Shown: positions 24,408 to 32,938, numbered from the stretch's first letter. The stretch is DNA of 64,000 bases from Chitinophaga sp. HK235 (GCF_018255755.1 NZ_CP073766.1:2728001-2792000), one strand, 5' to 3'. Program-made: numbers and translations. Notes: generated by a model from the sequence alone, not told the origin.

Positions 24408-25907
24408 ATGTTAATAACCCAAAAGCCCAATCGCTTAAAAAATCTCGAAATGCAACAATCCGGAACCAAAAACATCTGGCAGGTCATTATGGCCTCCTCG
24501 GCAGGCACACTGATAGAATGGTACGACTTCTACATTTTCGGCAGCCTGTCGGCTATTATCTCTGAAAAATTTTTCCCACCCAGCAACCCAGAGCTGGCCT
24601 ACATTGCTACCCTGGCCACTTTTGCAGTAGGATTTATCGTTAGACCTTTCGGTGCCATCGTATTTGGCCGTCTGGGCGACCTGGTAGGCCGGAAATACAC
24701 TTTCCTACTTACCCTGCTTATCATGGGTGGTTCCACCTTCGCCATCGGCCTGATACCCAGTTATCATACCATCGGTGTACTGGCACCCATGCTGGTATTA
24801 ATATTACGCTTGTTACAGGGCCTCGCCCTTGGCGGTGAATACGGCGGCGCAGCCACCTATGTAGCAGAACATTCGCCCAATGACCGCCGCGGATATTACA
24901 CCAGTTTTATTCAGACCACCGCTACACTGGGGCTGTTCGTATCTCTGGGAGTCATCCTCATCACCCGCTCAGTGATGACCACGGAAGACTTCAACAACTA
25001 CGGCTGGCGTATTCCTTTCCTGCTCTCCGTTTTCCTGGTGATCATGTCTTATTACATCCGGAAACGACTGCAGGAATCACCGCTGTTTGTACAAATGAAA
25101 AAAGAAGGGAAAACTTCCGCCAATCCCATCAAGGAAAGTTTTGGCAACAAGGAAAACCTGAAACTGGTGCTCATTGCGCTCTTTGGCGCAGCCATGGGCC
25201 AGGGCGTGGTATGGTATACCGGCCAGTTTTATGCACTTTCCTTTTTGCAGAAGACGATGAACATCGAGTTTGTACAGTCCAATATTATCATTGCCATCGC
25301 ACTGTTACTGGGTACACCGCTGTTTATCTATTTTGGCTGGCTGTCTGACCGTATCGGCCGTAAAAAGATCATGCTCGCCGGCATGCTGGTGGCCGCACTG
25401 GCCTACTTTCCCATCTATAAAGCCATGGATACGATCGGGGATATAAAACAAAAAACGGAACAAACGGAACTGTTTAAAATAGAAAGTACTCAGTCTAAAA
25501 GTGAATCCGGGCAGTTTGTACCGCACACTACCCGCGTGCATAGTTATACTGACGGTAGTATTCTCAGGCAAAGTGAAGGCAAATTGGAGTTAACGGTCAG
25601 CAAAAAGAATATGGCCATACTGGTGTTCCTGATATTTATACAGGTGGTGTTTGTGACGATGGTATATGCGCCCATCGCCGCTTTCCTGGTAGAGATGTTC
25701 CCTACCAGAATACGGTATACGTCCATGTCGCTGCCGTATCATATCGGCAACGGCGTATTCGGCGGACTGCTGCCTACCATCTCCACCATCATGGTCACCA
25801 ATACCGGCAATCACCTGGCAGGACTCATTTATCCTATAGCCGTGGCCGTTATCTGTTTCCTGATTGGCCTGATATATATCAAGGACAACAAAGGAAATGA
25901 TTTATGA
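24408..25907 (+). CDS. MHS-family MFS transporter
   Basis: Inner membrane secondary transporter of the metabolite:H+ symporter group (ProP, ShiA, KgtP relatives). Twelve hydrophobic segments are visible. Signatures are GTLIEWYDFYIFGSLSAII in TM1, GRLGDLVGRKYTF between TM2 and TM3, LQGLALGGEYGGAATYVAEHSP in TM4-5 and GWLSDRIGRKKIMLAG in TM8-9. Residues about 346-400 form a polar insert (KIESTQSKSESGQFVPHTTR and onward) before the ninth segment, longer than in typical members. The start may be ATG 24408 or ATG 24450; neither has a strong ribosome site. The stop codon is part of the following inverted repeat. Confidence 0.88.
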   Translation: MLITQKPNRLKNLEMQQSGTKNIWQVIMASSAGTLIEWYDFYIFGSLSAIISEKFFPPSNPELAYIATLATFAVGFIVRPFGAIVFGRLGDLVGRKYTFLLTLLIMGGSTFAIGLIPSYHTIGVLAPMLVLILRLLQGLALGGEYGGAATYVAEHSPNDRRGYYTSFIQTTATLGLFVSLGVILITRSVMTTEDFNNYGWRIPFLLSVFLVIMSYYIRKRLQESPLFVQMKKEGKTSANPIKESFGNKENLKLVLIALFGAAMGQGVVWYTGQFYALSFLQKTMNIEFVQSNIIIAIALLLGTPLFIYFGWLSDRIGRKKIMLAGMLVAALAYFPIYKAMDTIGDIKQKTEQTELFKIESTQSKSESGQFVPHTTRVHSYTDGSILRQSEGKLELTVSKKNMAILVFLIFIQVVFVTMVYAPIAAFLVEMFPTRIRYTSMSLPYHIGNGVFGGLLPTISTIMVTNTGNHLAGLIYPIAVAVICFLIGLIYIKDNKGNDL

Positions 25908-25982
25908 TTTTTTGATTTCTTGATTTAGGGATTTGAAATGCAGCGAACGTGGTTCCGCCAAAATTTCTAAATCAAAAAATCA
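25905..25982. terminator. Inverted repeat whose ends are the stop codons of both flanking genes
   Basis: Perfect 14-bp arms 25905-25918 and 25969-25982 (TGATTTTTTGATTT) with a 50-nt loop. The outer TGA on each side is the stop codon of a gene: MFS on the plus strand (25905-25907) and GSCFA on the minus strand (25980-25982). It is placed as a bidirectional terminator between convergent genes. Confidence 0.65.
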
Positions 25983-26957
25983 CAAATTTCCAAAATGATG
26001 CAGGAGGTCTTCCCAGTACAGGTGAGGATGTGCCTGCATCAGTTGTTTTACCTTGTCTGCATAGGTGCGCAGAAACTGCTGATGCTGACTGCTTTCCGGG
26101 TTAAGCGGCCGGTGTTGTGCGGCCCTGTTCACTTCTGCGATGGTATGCAGCAGTGGCTGGCTGCTGCCATGTACGGCCGCTTTCACCACATGCTCCCATA
26201 CATAGTTGACAGCTGTTTCATTAGGATGCACCATATCATCTTTATAAAAACGATAATCGCGCAGGTCGTCGATCACCAGTTCATACGCCGGAAAATACCA
26301 GAGCCGGGCAAACTTATTGACCATATGATGTACCGCCTGTAGCAATACAGCTTTGCTCAGATTGTTTTCCACCACGCCATCGCGTATATACCGCACCGGA
26401 CTAACGGTGAAGAGTATATTTAGTTTTTTGTTACGGAAAAACAGCCGGTGCATCACATTATCGAGGGCAGACACCACCTCTTCCACGGTGAGCAGGCGTT
26501 TGTGAAAACTGGCTGCCGGCACTTTATGGCAGTTGCCTACCAGCTGATTACCTTCTTTCAGGAAATAGGCATGGGCCGATCCCAGTGTGAGTATCAACCA
26601 GTCGGCCTGTTCGATGTTCCGGATAGCCTCCTGCTGGGCAGTATTGATCTGTTCCAGTGTTGCTTCGGGCGTAAGGCCGGAGAAACGGCTGTGATGGTCC
26701 CAGCTATGCCAGGTATCCTGATGCTGGAAGAGATCATCTTTTGTATAGATTTTTCCGTCGAGATAAGACGTGATCGCCCTGGTAAGGCTCAACGGATTGA
26801 AGAGGATACCATGAGGATTGATGAGGGTGTTAAACCGGTGCTCATGCAGTTTGGCGCCTATTTCTTCCGCAAAACAGGAGCCCATGAGCAATATTTTGTC
26901 GCTGTAATGAATACCCGGTTCGATCGCATCTACCGGGAAGTTCAGATGGAATTGCAT
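25980..26957 (-). CDS. GSCFA-domain protein (SGNH-like hydrolase)
   Basis: A 325-residue protein with the domain-defining motif MGSCFAEEIGAKL at residues 25-37, followed by HRFNTLINPHGILFNP and DWLILTLGSAHAY. The block VSPVRYIRDG and HPNETAVNYVWEHV supply Asn, Asp and His residues arranged as in SGNH esterases, so a hydrolase acting on a polysaccharide or lipid ester is likely but unproven for the family. No signal peptide is seen. It is the last gene of a five-gene run; its start is 3 bp after the HMG-CoA lyase-like stop. Confidence 0.88.
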   Translation of the reverse strand: MQFHLNFPVDAIEPGIHYSDKILLMGSCFAEEIGAKLHEHRFNTLINPHGILFNPLSLTRAITSYLDGKIYTKDDLFQHQDTWHSWDHHSRFSGLTPEATLEQINTAQQEAIRNIEQADWLILTLGSAHAYFLKEGNQLVGNCHKVPAASFHKRLLTVEEVVSALDNVMHRLFFRNKKLNILFTVSPVRYIRDGVVENNLSKAVLLQAVHHMVNKFARLWYFPAYELVIDDLRDYRFYKDDMVHPNETAVNYVWEHVVKAAVHGSSQPLLHTIAEVNRAAQHRPLNPESSQHQQFLRTYADKVKQLMQAHPHLYWEDLLHHFGNL

Positions 26958-26960
26958 GTC

Positions 26961-27812
26961 TTAGTCTTTAAAAACCACGTCAGCCAGCTGCTGTGCCGTG
27001 CGCAGGGCGGTCATATCGAGGGTAAGCGGCTCCTGACGCTGCTGACAGAACCAGATCATATTTTCGGTAGCCAGATTGCCTACCAGTTCATCTTTGGCCA
27101 TAGGACATCCTCCGATGCCTTTGATGGCACTATCGAACCGGCGACAACCCTGGTCCCAGGCAGCCTGCACTTTCTCTTCCCAGTTATGCGGGGCAGAATG
27201 AAAATGCGCACCGATCTCTACGCCGGGATAAGCCGGTATCAGGTGTTTGAACAGGCTGGAGATAATGTCCGGACTGGCCACACCTACAGTATCGGCCAGT
27301 GAGATGGTGGTAATGTCCATCTTCACCAGTTCATCCACCCAGCGCAGCACGATCTCAGGGCTGTAGGGATCATCGTAAGGGTTGCCAAAACCCATGGAGA
27401 TATACACTACCAGCTCTTTGCTGTTTTTGATACACAGCTCCTGCATGGTCTGCACCTGCTCCAGTGATTCGGCAATGGTTTTATTCGTGTTTCTCAGCTG
27501 AAAGGTTTCGGACACGGAGAAAGGGAAGCCCAGATAGTTGATTTCGTCATATACAACGGCTTCTTCAGCACCCCGTACATTGGCTACAATAGCCAGCAGT
27601 TTGCTACGGGTGGCCGACAGGTCCAGCTGTGCCAGCACTTCTTTGGTATCTGCCAGTTGCGGAATGGCTTTGGGAGATACAAAACTGCCAAAGTCCAGGG
27701 TATCAAAACCTACCTTCAGCAAGGCCTGCAGATACTCCACCTTCTCTGCCGTGCTGATCATCCGGTGCCAGCCCTGCATGGCATCACGCGGACATTCGAT
27801 TAGTTTCAGCAT
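26961..27812 (-). CDS. Hydroxymethylglutaryl-CoA lyase-like aldolase
   Basis: TIM-barrel lyase of the HMGL-like superfamily that would split HMG-CoA to acetyl-CoA and acetoacetate, the last step of leucine degradation. Key elements are ECPRDAMQG (Arg and Asp as in EVGPRDGLQ), the SLADTVGVA segment, AHFHSAPHN (metal His residues) and GIGGCPMAKDELVGNLATE with the catalytic Cys of the signature. At 283 residues it is slightly short of the usual 300. It lies 16 bp after the RlmB-like gene and 3 bp before GSCFA in a probable operon. A related acyl-CoA lyase cannot be excluded. Confidence 0.85.
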   Translation of the reverse strand: MLKLIECPRDAMQGWHRMISTAEKVEYLQALLKVGFDTLDFGSFVSPKAIPQLADTKEVLAQLDLSATRSKLLAIVANVRGAEEAVVYDEINYLGFPFSVSETFQLRNTNKTIAESLEQVQTMQELCIKNSKELVVYISMGFGNPYDDPYSPEIVLRWVDELVKMDITTISLADTVGVASPDIISSLFKHLIPAYPGVEIGAHFHSAPHNWEEKVQAAWDQGCRRFDSAIKGIGGCPMAKDELVGNLATENMIWFCQQRQEPLTLDMTALRTAQQLADVVFKD

Positions 27813-27828
27813 AAAAAACGGGTTTAAA

Positions 27829-28641
27829 TCATATCGTTCTTTGTTTCATCGCTTCGTACAAAATAATCCCTGCAGCTACAGACACGTTGAAAGATTCAAA
27901 ATTGCCGGCCATAGGAATACGGAACAACACATCAGAAGCTTTGATCAGTGCCGGATACACACCTTTGTCTTCAGAACCCATGATCACGGCTACCGGTTCT
28001 TTCAGGTCACAGTCATACAGTTTGATTTCTGTTTCCATTTCACTGGCCAGTACCTTGATACCATTGAGATGCAGGGTATCGATTGCCTTCAGCAGGCTGT
28101 TGACACGGCAGATGGCAATTTTTTCCAGGGCGCCGGCAGAAGATTTCATCGCTTCTTCGTTGAGGGCGGCAATACCTTTATCAGGAATGATAATGGCCTG
28201 GGCACCGCAACAAACGGCACTGCGGGCGATGGCACCGATGTTCCGCACGTCGGTGATACCATCGAGGATCAGGAAAAGCGGTGTTTCTCCCTGTTCGGTC
28301 ACATGAGAAATTACATCCTGCAGATCCAGATAAGTCACTTGTCCGGTGAGGGCAATAACGCCCTGATGATTGGCCTGGGTCAGTCCGTTCAGCTTCTCTA
28401 CCGGCACTACATTAATCGGAATATTGTTGGCAGCAGCCTGCTCTTTGATTTGTGGGATAATATCACCAGTGGCACTGCGAAGCATATAGATACGCTCAAT
28501 CGGCTTGCCACTGTTGAGGGCTTCCATTACCGGCTGGCGGCCGATAATCAGCGAAGACTGTTTGGGTCGGGGGCTGGCGAACCGTTTAGGGCCGCCGCCA
28601 GATTTTCTTTCTCCTTTGAAAGCGTTGAATTTTCTTTCCAT
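27829..28641 (-). CDS. rlmB: TrmH/RlmB-type 23S rRNA 2'-O-methyltransferase
   Basis: SpoU-family SAM-dependent ribose methyltransferase with the knotted fold; RlmB modifies G2251 of 23S rRNA. ATG 28641 (MERKFNAFKGERK) is chosen over a GTG 11 codons upstream because the family begins with this basic tail. The substrate-binding domain (SSLIIGRQPVMEALN) occupies about 25-100. The catalytic domain carries motif 1 DGITDVRNIGAIARSA, motif 2 PVAVIMGSEDKGV and motif 3 IPMAGNFESFNVSVAAGI with the knot and SAM loop. Length is about 270, normal. Assignment to RlmB rather than TrmH is based on this layout. Confidence 0.85.
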   Translation of the reverse strand: MERKFNAFKGERKSGGGPKRFASPRPKQSSLIIGRQPVMEALNSGKPIERIYMLRSATGDIIPQIKEQAAANNIPINVVPVEKLNGLTQANHQGVIALTGQVTYLDLQDVISHVTEQGETPLFLILDGITDVRNIGAIARSAVCCGAQAIIIPDKGIAALNEEAMKSSAGALEKIAICRVNSLLKAIDTLHLNGIKVLASEMETEIKLYDCDLKEPVAVIMGSEDKGVYPALIKASDVLFRIPMAGNFESFNVSVAAGIILYEAMKQRTI

Positions 28642-28677
28642 TTGCTGCAAAGAAACGCTTTTTCTATTAAACACGTA

Positions 28678-29238
28678 TTAAACCAGCTCCCCTTCCAGCA
28701 GCATCAGCTTTATTTTCTGAATAGCCGCTACCGAAAGAGAATCAGTAATATCAAAGTTTTTAACCATCTGATAGGCTTCTTCAAAAGGAAGCTTTTTCAC
28801 CATCAGCTGTTCCGTGTCTTCCGGCTCTGCTGTCCGTTGTTCCAGCTCCCTGGCCAGAAAGACCACACCGGTTTCATCAGTGACAGAGTTGGACAATGCG
28901 ATTTCACAGATCACCTCCCAGTGGTTGGCCACCAGTCCGGTTTCTTCCAGCAGCTCCCGCTTAGCGGTGTCCAGCGGATATTCGCCCAGCGGACCACCAC
29001 CTTCCGGTATCTCCCAGCTGAACTTTTTCAATGGGAAACGGTACTGGCCCACCAGATAGATGTTGTGTTGCGCATCCAGCGCCACCACACCGATAGCCAG
29101 ATTTTTGAAATGGACAACACCGTAGATACCAGGGCCACCAGCCGGGTTCAGCCCTTCATTGTGTACCACACGGATCCATTTGTTTTCATATGTTACCTCG
29201 CTGGAGTGAATGATCCAGGGGTTCTTTGTAATATCCAT
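28678..29238 (-). CDS. NUDIX hydrolase, ADP-ribose pyrophosphatase type
   Basis: A 186-residue NUDIX enzyme likely to split ADP-ribose or a similar nucleoside diphosphate sugar. The box GGGPLGEYPLDTAKRELLEE continues TGL and fits Gx5Ex7REUxEExGU fully, and EIPEGGG precedes it as in NudF-type enzymes. The N-terminal strand-swapped domain (WIIHSSEVTYENKWIRVVHNEG) is typical of ADPRase dimers. It is third from the end of the minus-strand run, 36 bp before the RlmB-like start. Confidence 0.88.
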   Translation of the reverse strand: MDITKNPWIIHSSEVTYENKWIRVVHNEGLNPAGGPGIYGVVHFKNLAIGVVALDAQHNIYLVGQYRFPLKKFSWEIPEGGGPLGEYPLDTAKRELLEETGLVANHWEVICEIALSNSVTDETGVVFLARELEQRTAEPEDTEQLMVKKLPFEEAYQMVKNFDITDSLSVAAIQKIKLMLLEGELV

Positions 29239-29268
29239 CCTGCAAAGAAAAGGAAAATTGCCTGCAAC

Positions 29269-29709
29269 CTACAGGGCATGATAAAAGTAGTAGGAAGTGG
29301 CATCTTTTTTAAAACCTTTGGATGCGTATAACTTCTGCGCACCGGTATTAGCCACATATGTCTGCAACATCAGCCACGCCGCATCTGTTTTGCGACCGTG
29401 GTCAATAGCAGCATCTACCAGCGCCCCACCGGCACCTTTGCCCCGGTGTTCTTCCAATACATACACATCATTCAGTAACCAACCCCGCTTCATGCCCAAT
29501 GAAGTAAACAACGGGTACAACTGCGCAAATCCGATAATCTCATCTCCTTCAAACACCACAAAAATAACACTGTCACCCAACTTTATCCTATCACTCACAA
29601 ATGCCAGCGCTCCTTTAAAATCAGGCACCTGGTCGAAATAACTGCGGTAAGCATCAAATAATACGGCCACTTCATTTGTATGCATCGCCGATGCCTGAAT
29701 GACTTCCAT
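29269..29709 (-). CDS. GNAT-family N-acetyltransferase
   Basis: A 146-residue acetyl-CoA-dependent transferase. The fold is recognisable by FVSDRIKLGDSVIFVVFEGDE, GFAQLYPLFTSLGMKRGW, the acetyl-CoA pyrophosphate loop VLEEHRGKGAGGALVDAA (Q/RxxGxG/A form) and the terminal YVANTGAQKLYASKGF, where the Tyr acts as general acid in many members. The substrate is unknown. It is the first gene of the five-gene run (29709 to 25980). Confidence 0.9.
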   Translation of the reverse strand: MEVIQASAMHTNEVAVLFDAYRSYFDQVPDFKGALAFVSDRIKLGDSVIFVVFEGDEIIGFAQLYPLFTSLGMKRGWLLNDVYVLEEHRGKGAGGALVDAAIDHGRKTDAAWLMLQTYVANTGAQKLYASKGFKKDATSYYFYHAL

Positions 29710-29773
29710 ATGCTATTATTTATTTTTCGAGAGAACCAGATTAAATTTACTTCATTTCATCATACAAAAAAAA

Positions 29774-29806
29774 GATGCTCATCCGGTAAACACCGGGGCG
29801 AGCATC
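29774..29806 (-). terminator. Rho-independent terminator of the decarboxylase/EamA operon
   Basis: Stem GATGCTC/GAGCATC with inner CCGGT/ACCGG. On the minus strand it is followed by eight T residues. It lies 25 bp after the EamA stop codon. Confidence 0.85.
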
Positions 29807-29830
29807 GGACTTAACTTCTACCTTAAATAT

Positions 29831-30736
29831 TTATTGCAATTGCTTATTCTTGTTGATGGCGTCATTGACAAGATATACGCCTCCAATCGTTACCAGGCTA
29901 CAGAAACCCATCAGCCAGGTAAGATTTTCCTTCAGCAATACCCATCCCAGCAATACCGCCACAATAGGATTGATATAAGCGTATACTGATGCCAGTGACG
30001 GCGGCAAATTATTCAGTGTATATACATAGGCCGAATAACTGAGGAGAGACCCCACCAGAATGAGATACAACAGGCTTTCCCACAACTCTGTGGTAAAACT
30101 GCCCGCATCAAAATGTTGCCCCATAAACACGGTTGCAACAAGCAACATCATGATGCCACTGAACAACATCTGAAATCCTGCGCCAAATAGATAATTCACT
30201 CCCAGCGCCCATTTAGCCGTCAGCACCGATCCCAGCGCCCAGCAAATACAGGCGAAGATGGACAGCATGATACCAAAGCGGAAATCCGGATTGACCAAAC
30301 TCGACAAATAATTGTAGAAGATACCTGCCACTCCGGCCAAACCCAGCAGCATCCCCACAATCAGCTGTATGCTGATACGGGTTTTCTTCACCAGGAAATA
30401 ACTGAAGATAGTGATCCAGATAGGTACGGTAGCGCTGATAATGGCGCCCAGCCCACTGGGTATGTATTGCATGGCCCAGGTCATCAAACCATTACTGCCG
30501 CACAACATCAACAGCCCCATCACAAACAGTTTGGACAACACAATTTTTTCCGGCAGCTTATAGCCCTTCAGCATAAAGAAGGCCGTGAGCAGAAACCCTG
30601 CTGTGGCCTGCCTGATACCAGCCAGCATGATACCATGAATATGGCGCACCCCAATTCTTGAAGCCAGGTAGGTGGTGCCCCAGAAAATACTTACAATGGC
30701 CAGCGCTATATAAGCATTTGTATTTGACTTACGCAT
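29831..30736 (-). CDS. EamA-family (DMT) exporter
   Basis: A 301-residue inner membrane permease with ten hydrophobic segments arranged as two EamA repeats of five (about 7-140 and 150-290). The repeats begin with ALAIVSIFWGTTYLASRIGVR and with CICWALGSVLTAKWALG, and both show the typical conserved Gly/Pro turns. Such transporters often export amino acids or metabolites. Its start overlaps the last 8 bp of the PLP decarboxylase gene, so the two are translationally coupled; export of an amine or amino acid connected with the decarboxylase is the natural guess. Confidence 0.9.
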   Translation of the reverse strand: MRKSNTNAYIALAIVSIFWGTTYLASRIGVRHIHGIMLAGIRQATAGFLLTAFFMLKGYKLPEKIVLSKLFVMGLLMLCGSNGLMTWAMQYIPSGLGAIISATVPIWITIFSYFLVKKTRISIQLIVGMLLGLAGVAGIFYNYLSSLVNPDFRFGIMLSIFACICWALGSVLTAKWALGVNYLFGAGFQMLFSGIMMLLVATVFMGQHFDAGSFTTELWESLLYLILVGSLLSYSAYVYTLNNLPPSLASVYAYINPIVAVLLGWVLLKENLTWLMGFCSLVTIGGVYLVNDAINKNKQLQ

Positions 30737-32144
30737 ATGTATGTTGATTCAAAATCGTATCTGCTATTTCCTTCATCGCCCGATAAGCAATCTGCACATC
30801 ATCTCCGGTTGTTCTCCAGTTCACCAGCGCCGCTCTGATGGCCGGCTGACCAGCATATACGGTGCGTGTCATACATACCACACCGGTAGCATTCAGCGCC
30901 TCTAAAAACTGGTTAACCATTGTTTCCTGTACATCCGCCGTTACGTTTAACGTAAAACACACTACACATAACCTGACCGGTGAAAGCAGGCGGAAATCCG
31001 GATTACCCGAAATCAGCTCTCCCAGCTGTCGTGCCAGCATCACATTGTTGTCTACAATCTGCCGGTATCCTTCTTTGCCATAGGCCATCAGGGAAAACCA
31101 GGCTGGCAGCGCCCTCTGACGACGTGAGTTTTCTGGTCCGTAGTTGATGAAGTTGAAGTTGGCTGCCGGATCGCCCAGATAGGCAGCACCCGCATTCTGG
31201 AACACTTCTACCTGCAGGGAAGGATGCCTTGAAAATATCATCGCCGAATCATACGGCACGTTCAGCCATTTATGTGCATCGATGGTGATGGAATCAGCAT
31301 GCTCCCAGCCATTCAGCAGGTGGCGGTGTTCTTCGCTGCAGGCTGCAAATCCACCAAAGGCCGCATCTACGTGTAGCCAGAAAGGGTATCGTTGTTTCAG
31401 TTCCACCACAGCGGCGATATCATCAAAATCCACTGTATTCACCGTGCCTGCACTGGCCACAAAGATGACCGGTTGCCCTTCTCTCGATGCGAGGAAAGAT
31501 TCCAGCGCCGCCACGTCTATACTTTCTCTTCCTGGCAGTGCCGGTATTTTCACTATGTTATTACGCCCCAAACCCAGCATAGACATGGATTTGGCGGTAC
31601 TGGAATGTGGCACACAGGAAACTACCTGCAGGTCCTGCAGTCCGGCCATTCCATCTCTGCCGATGTCTACACCCCGTTGTTTACCCAACCATTGCCGTCC
31701 CATTGCCAGACCGGTAAAGTTAGCCATGGTGGCTCCTGTCACGAAACTTCCCAGAAACTCCTCCGGCAAGCCGAAGAGCTGTTTCAGAAAAGCGATGGTT
31801 TCCGTTTCTATTGTAAATGTGGCTGAGCCTTTATCTGCTGCGTTGAGGTCCACGGCGGCTGTCAGCCAGTCACCCATCAGGGCTGCCGGCGTAACACCTC
31901 CCGTCACAAAGCCCCAGTAGCGCGGACCTGCCGACGCTGTGAGGGCATCACCATACTGTTGCCGGAACAATTCCAGCGCCTCAGCACCTCCCACCCCTTC
32001 TTCGGGCATCACCGGCCGCATATCCACCTGCGTTACCTTATCTGCCGCCAATTCATCTAGCGAGGATAAAAATTTACTGCTGAATTCTTTTGTCAACTGT
32101 AACAGTAGGTCCGTATGTTTCAAATCATCCTGAAGCTTCGTCAT
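30729..32144 (-). CDS. PLP-dependent group II amino acid decarboxylase
   Basis: Fold-type I decarboxylase related to aromatic-L-amino-acid, glutamate and diaminobutyrate decarboxylases. ATG 32144 (MTKLQDDLKHTD) is preferred to a TTG 17 codons upstream. Landmarks are GPRYWGFVTGGVTPAAL, FVTGATMANFTGLAMGRQW, LHVDAAFGGFA (Asp contacting PLP) and SITIDAHKWLNVPYD with the Schiff-base Lys in HKW. About 471 residues, normal length. The amino acid substrate cannot be read. It overlaps the EamA exporter gene by 8 bp, and a palindrome plus spaced CAGAT repeats lie 71-112 bp upstream. Confidence 0.88.
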   Translation of the reverse strand: MTKLQDDLKHTDLLLQLTKEFSSKFLSSLDELAADKVTQVDMRPVMPEEGVGGAEALELFRQQYGDALTASAGPRYWGFVTGGVTPAALMGDWLTAAVDLNAADKGSATFTIETETIAFLKQLFGLPEEFLGSFVTGATMANFTGLAMGRQWLGKQRGVDIGRDGMAGLQDLQVVSCVPHSSTAKSMSMLGLGRNNIVKIPALPGRESIDVAALESFLASREGQPVIFVASAGTVNTVDFDDIAAVVELKQRYPFWLHVDAAFGGFAACSEEHRHLLNGWEHADSITIDAHKWLNVPYDSAMIFSRHPSLQVEVFQNAGAAYLGDPAANFNFINYGPENSRRQRALPAWFSLMAYGKEGYRQIVDNNVMLARQLGELISGNPDFRLLSPVRLCVVCFTLNVTADVQETMVNQFLEALNATGVVCMTRTVYAGQPAIRAALVNWRTTGDDVQIAYRAMKEIADTILNQHTYA

Positions 32145-32214
32145 GTGCGGCGGTTTAATTTGGAAAGGATAGGTTTCATCGTTTTCAAAGGTCAAAATTG
32201 CACATAAATAAATT

Positions 32215-32237
32215 CACAAAACAGATTCAGTTTTGTG
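32215..32237. promoter_or_regulatory. Palindrome upstream of the decarboxylase operon
   Basis: CACAAAAC at 32215-32222 and its complement GTTTTGTG at 32230-32237 with a 7-nt spacer, 71 bp upstream of the decarboxylase start. This is operator-like in size and position. The right half also gives a TTTG suited to a -33 element on the minus strand. Confidence 0.4.
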
Positions 32238-32256
32238 TTTTTTGAGCATATCAGAT
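32222..32256 (+). promoter_or_regulatory. CAGAT direct repeat pair, 30-bp spacing (third copy)
   Basis: CAGAT at 32222 and again at 32252 (ATATCAGATTTTT), spacing 30 bp. The pair matches those in front of both MocR genes (35312/35343 and 36805/36835), including a TTTG eight bases before the second repeat. It lies between the decarboxylase operon and the RAYT gene and may be a MocR binding site. Confidence 0.4.
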
Positions 32257-32263
32257 TTTTTCT

Positions 32264-32283
32264 CCCAGGGCTGAAGCCCTGGG
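32264..32283. repeat. REP-like palindrome, copy 1
   Basis: A 20-bp palindrome CCCAGGGCTGAAGCCCTGGG upstream of the RAYT gene, with the trailing CTATAAT also found after copy 2. Four further copies lie at 32827, 32939, 48595 and 48795. Confidence 0.85.
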
Positions 32284-32372
32284 CTATAATAGAGGCTATT
32301 TGTGAGGATATCTGTGTTTGTGATGTTTGGATGGAGTTTTTTATTTATTTTAAGACCAAACAGTTAACTCCA

Positions 32373-32837
32373 ATGAGCCATTGTTATACCCAACTGAATT
32401 TGCAAATTGTATTTGCAGTGAAATATCGTGCTAGCCTTATAGCAGACAGCTTTAAACATGAACTGTACAGATATATGGCCGCTAATATCAACAACAGGTC
32501 GCATCATTGTATGGTCATTAACGGAATGCCCGACCATATCCATATATTTCTTCGGATGCATCCTTCAGAATCGCTATCCTCATTGATGCAGATCATTAAA
32601 GGGAGTTCATCAAGATGGATCAATGCAAAATATTATCCTCAACAAACCTTTAAATGGCAGGACGGTTATAGTGCTTTTTCGTATTCCCAATCACAAGTAC
32701 CCATCGTTATCCGGTATATTCAAAACCAGGAAAAACATCACCAGAAACAACCATTTCTCGATGAATACAAAACAATACTCAATAAATTCAACATCCCATA
32801 CGACCCCGAAAACACCTTTCAAGCGCCCCAGGGCTGA
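32373..32837 (+). CDS. REP-associated tyrosine transposase (IS200-like, Y1)
   Basis: A 154-residue HUH single-strand transposase. ATG 32373 (MSHCYTQLNLQIVFAVKYR) is the natural start; a longer frame exists but is not like the family. The HUH motif is MPDHIHIFLRMHP, the middle has SLMQIIKGSSSRWIN, and the active Tyr is likely that in YIQNQEKHH, the Tyr-x-x-Gln helix of IS200/RAYT proteins. The last codons (PQG and TGA stop) lie in a REP palindrome. RAYTs are thought to spread REP elements; five REP-like copies in this window fit that. No IS200/IS605 accessory protein is present. Confidence 0.9.
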   Translation: MSHCYTQLNLQIVFAVKYRASLIADSFKHELYRYMAANINNRSHHCMVINGMPDHIHIFLRMHPSESLSSLMQIIKGSSSRWINAKYYPQQTFKWQDGYSAFSYSQSQVPIVIRYIQNQEKHHQKQPFLDEYKTILNKFNIPYDPENTFQAPQG

Positions 32838-32846
32838 AGCCCTGGG
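32827..32846. repeat. REP-like palindrome, copy 2 (holds the RAYT stop)
   Basis: The same 20-bp palindrome in the same orientation as copy 1. The RAYT gene ends inside it: CAG-GGC-TGA encodes its last two residues and stop (32832-32837 for GGC-TGA). Confidence 0.88.
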
Positions 32847-32938
32847 CTATAATTGATGCCAGTCCATATTAAAAGCCCAGTGCCTCTGATAATAATCCTG
32901 GGCTTCCGTTCCAACATAGCCCAGGGCATCTAATATAG

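Noticed and set aside
27538..29331. A 597-codon plus-strand frame across four minus-strand genes
   Set aside because: It spans the boundaries of HMG-CoA lyase-like, RlmB-like, NUDIX and GNAT genes, all of which have clear motifs on the other strand; composition is shadow-like.
32373..32837. RAYT as an IS200/IS605 insertion with a TnpB partner
   Set aside because: No TnpB-like gene is near, and the flanks are REP-like palindromes rather than IS200/IS605 end hairpins, so the RAYT reading is preferred.
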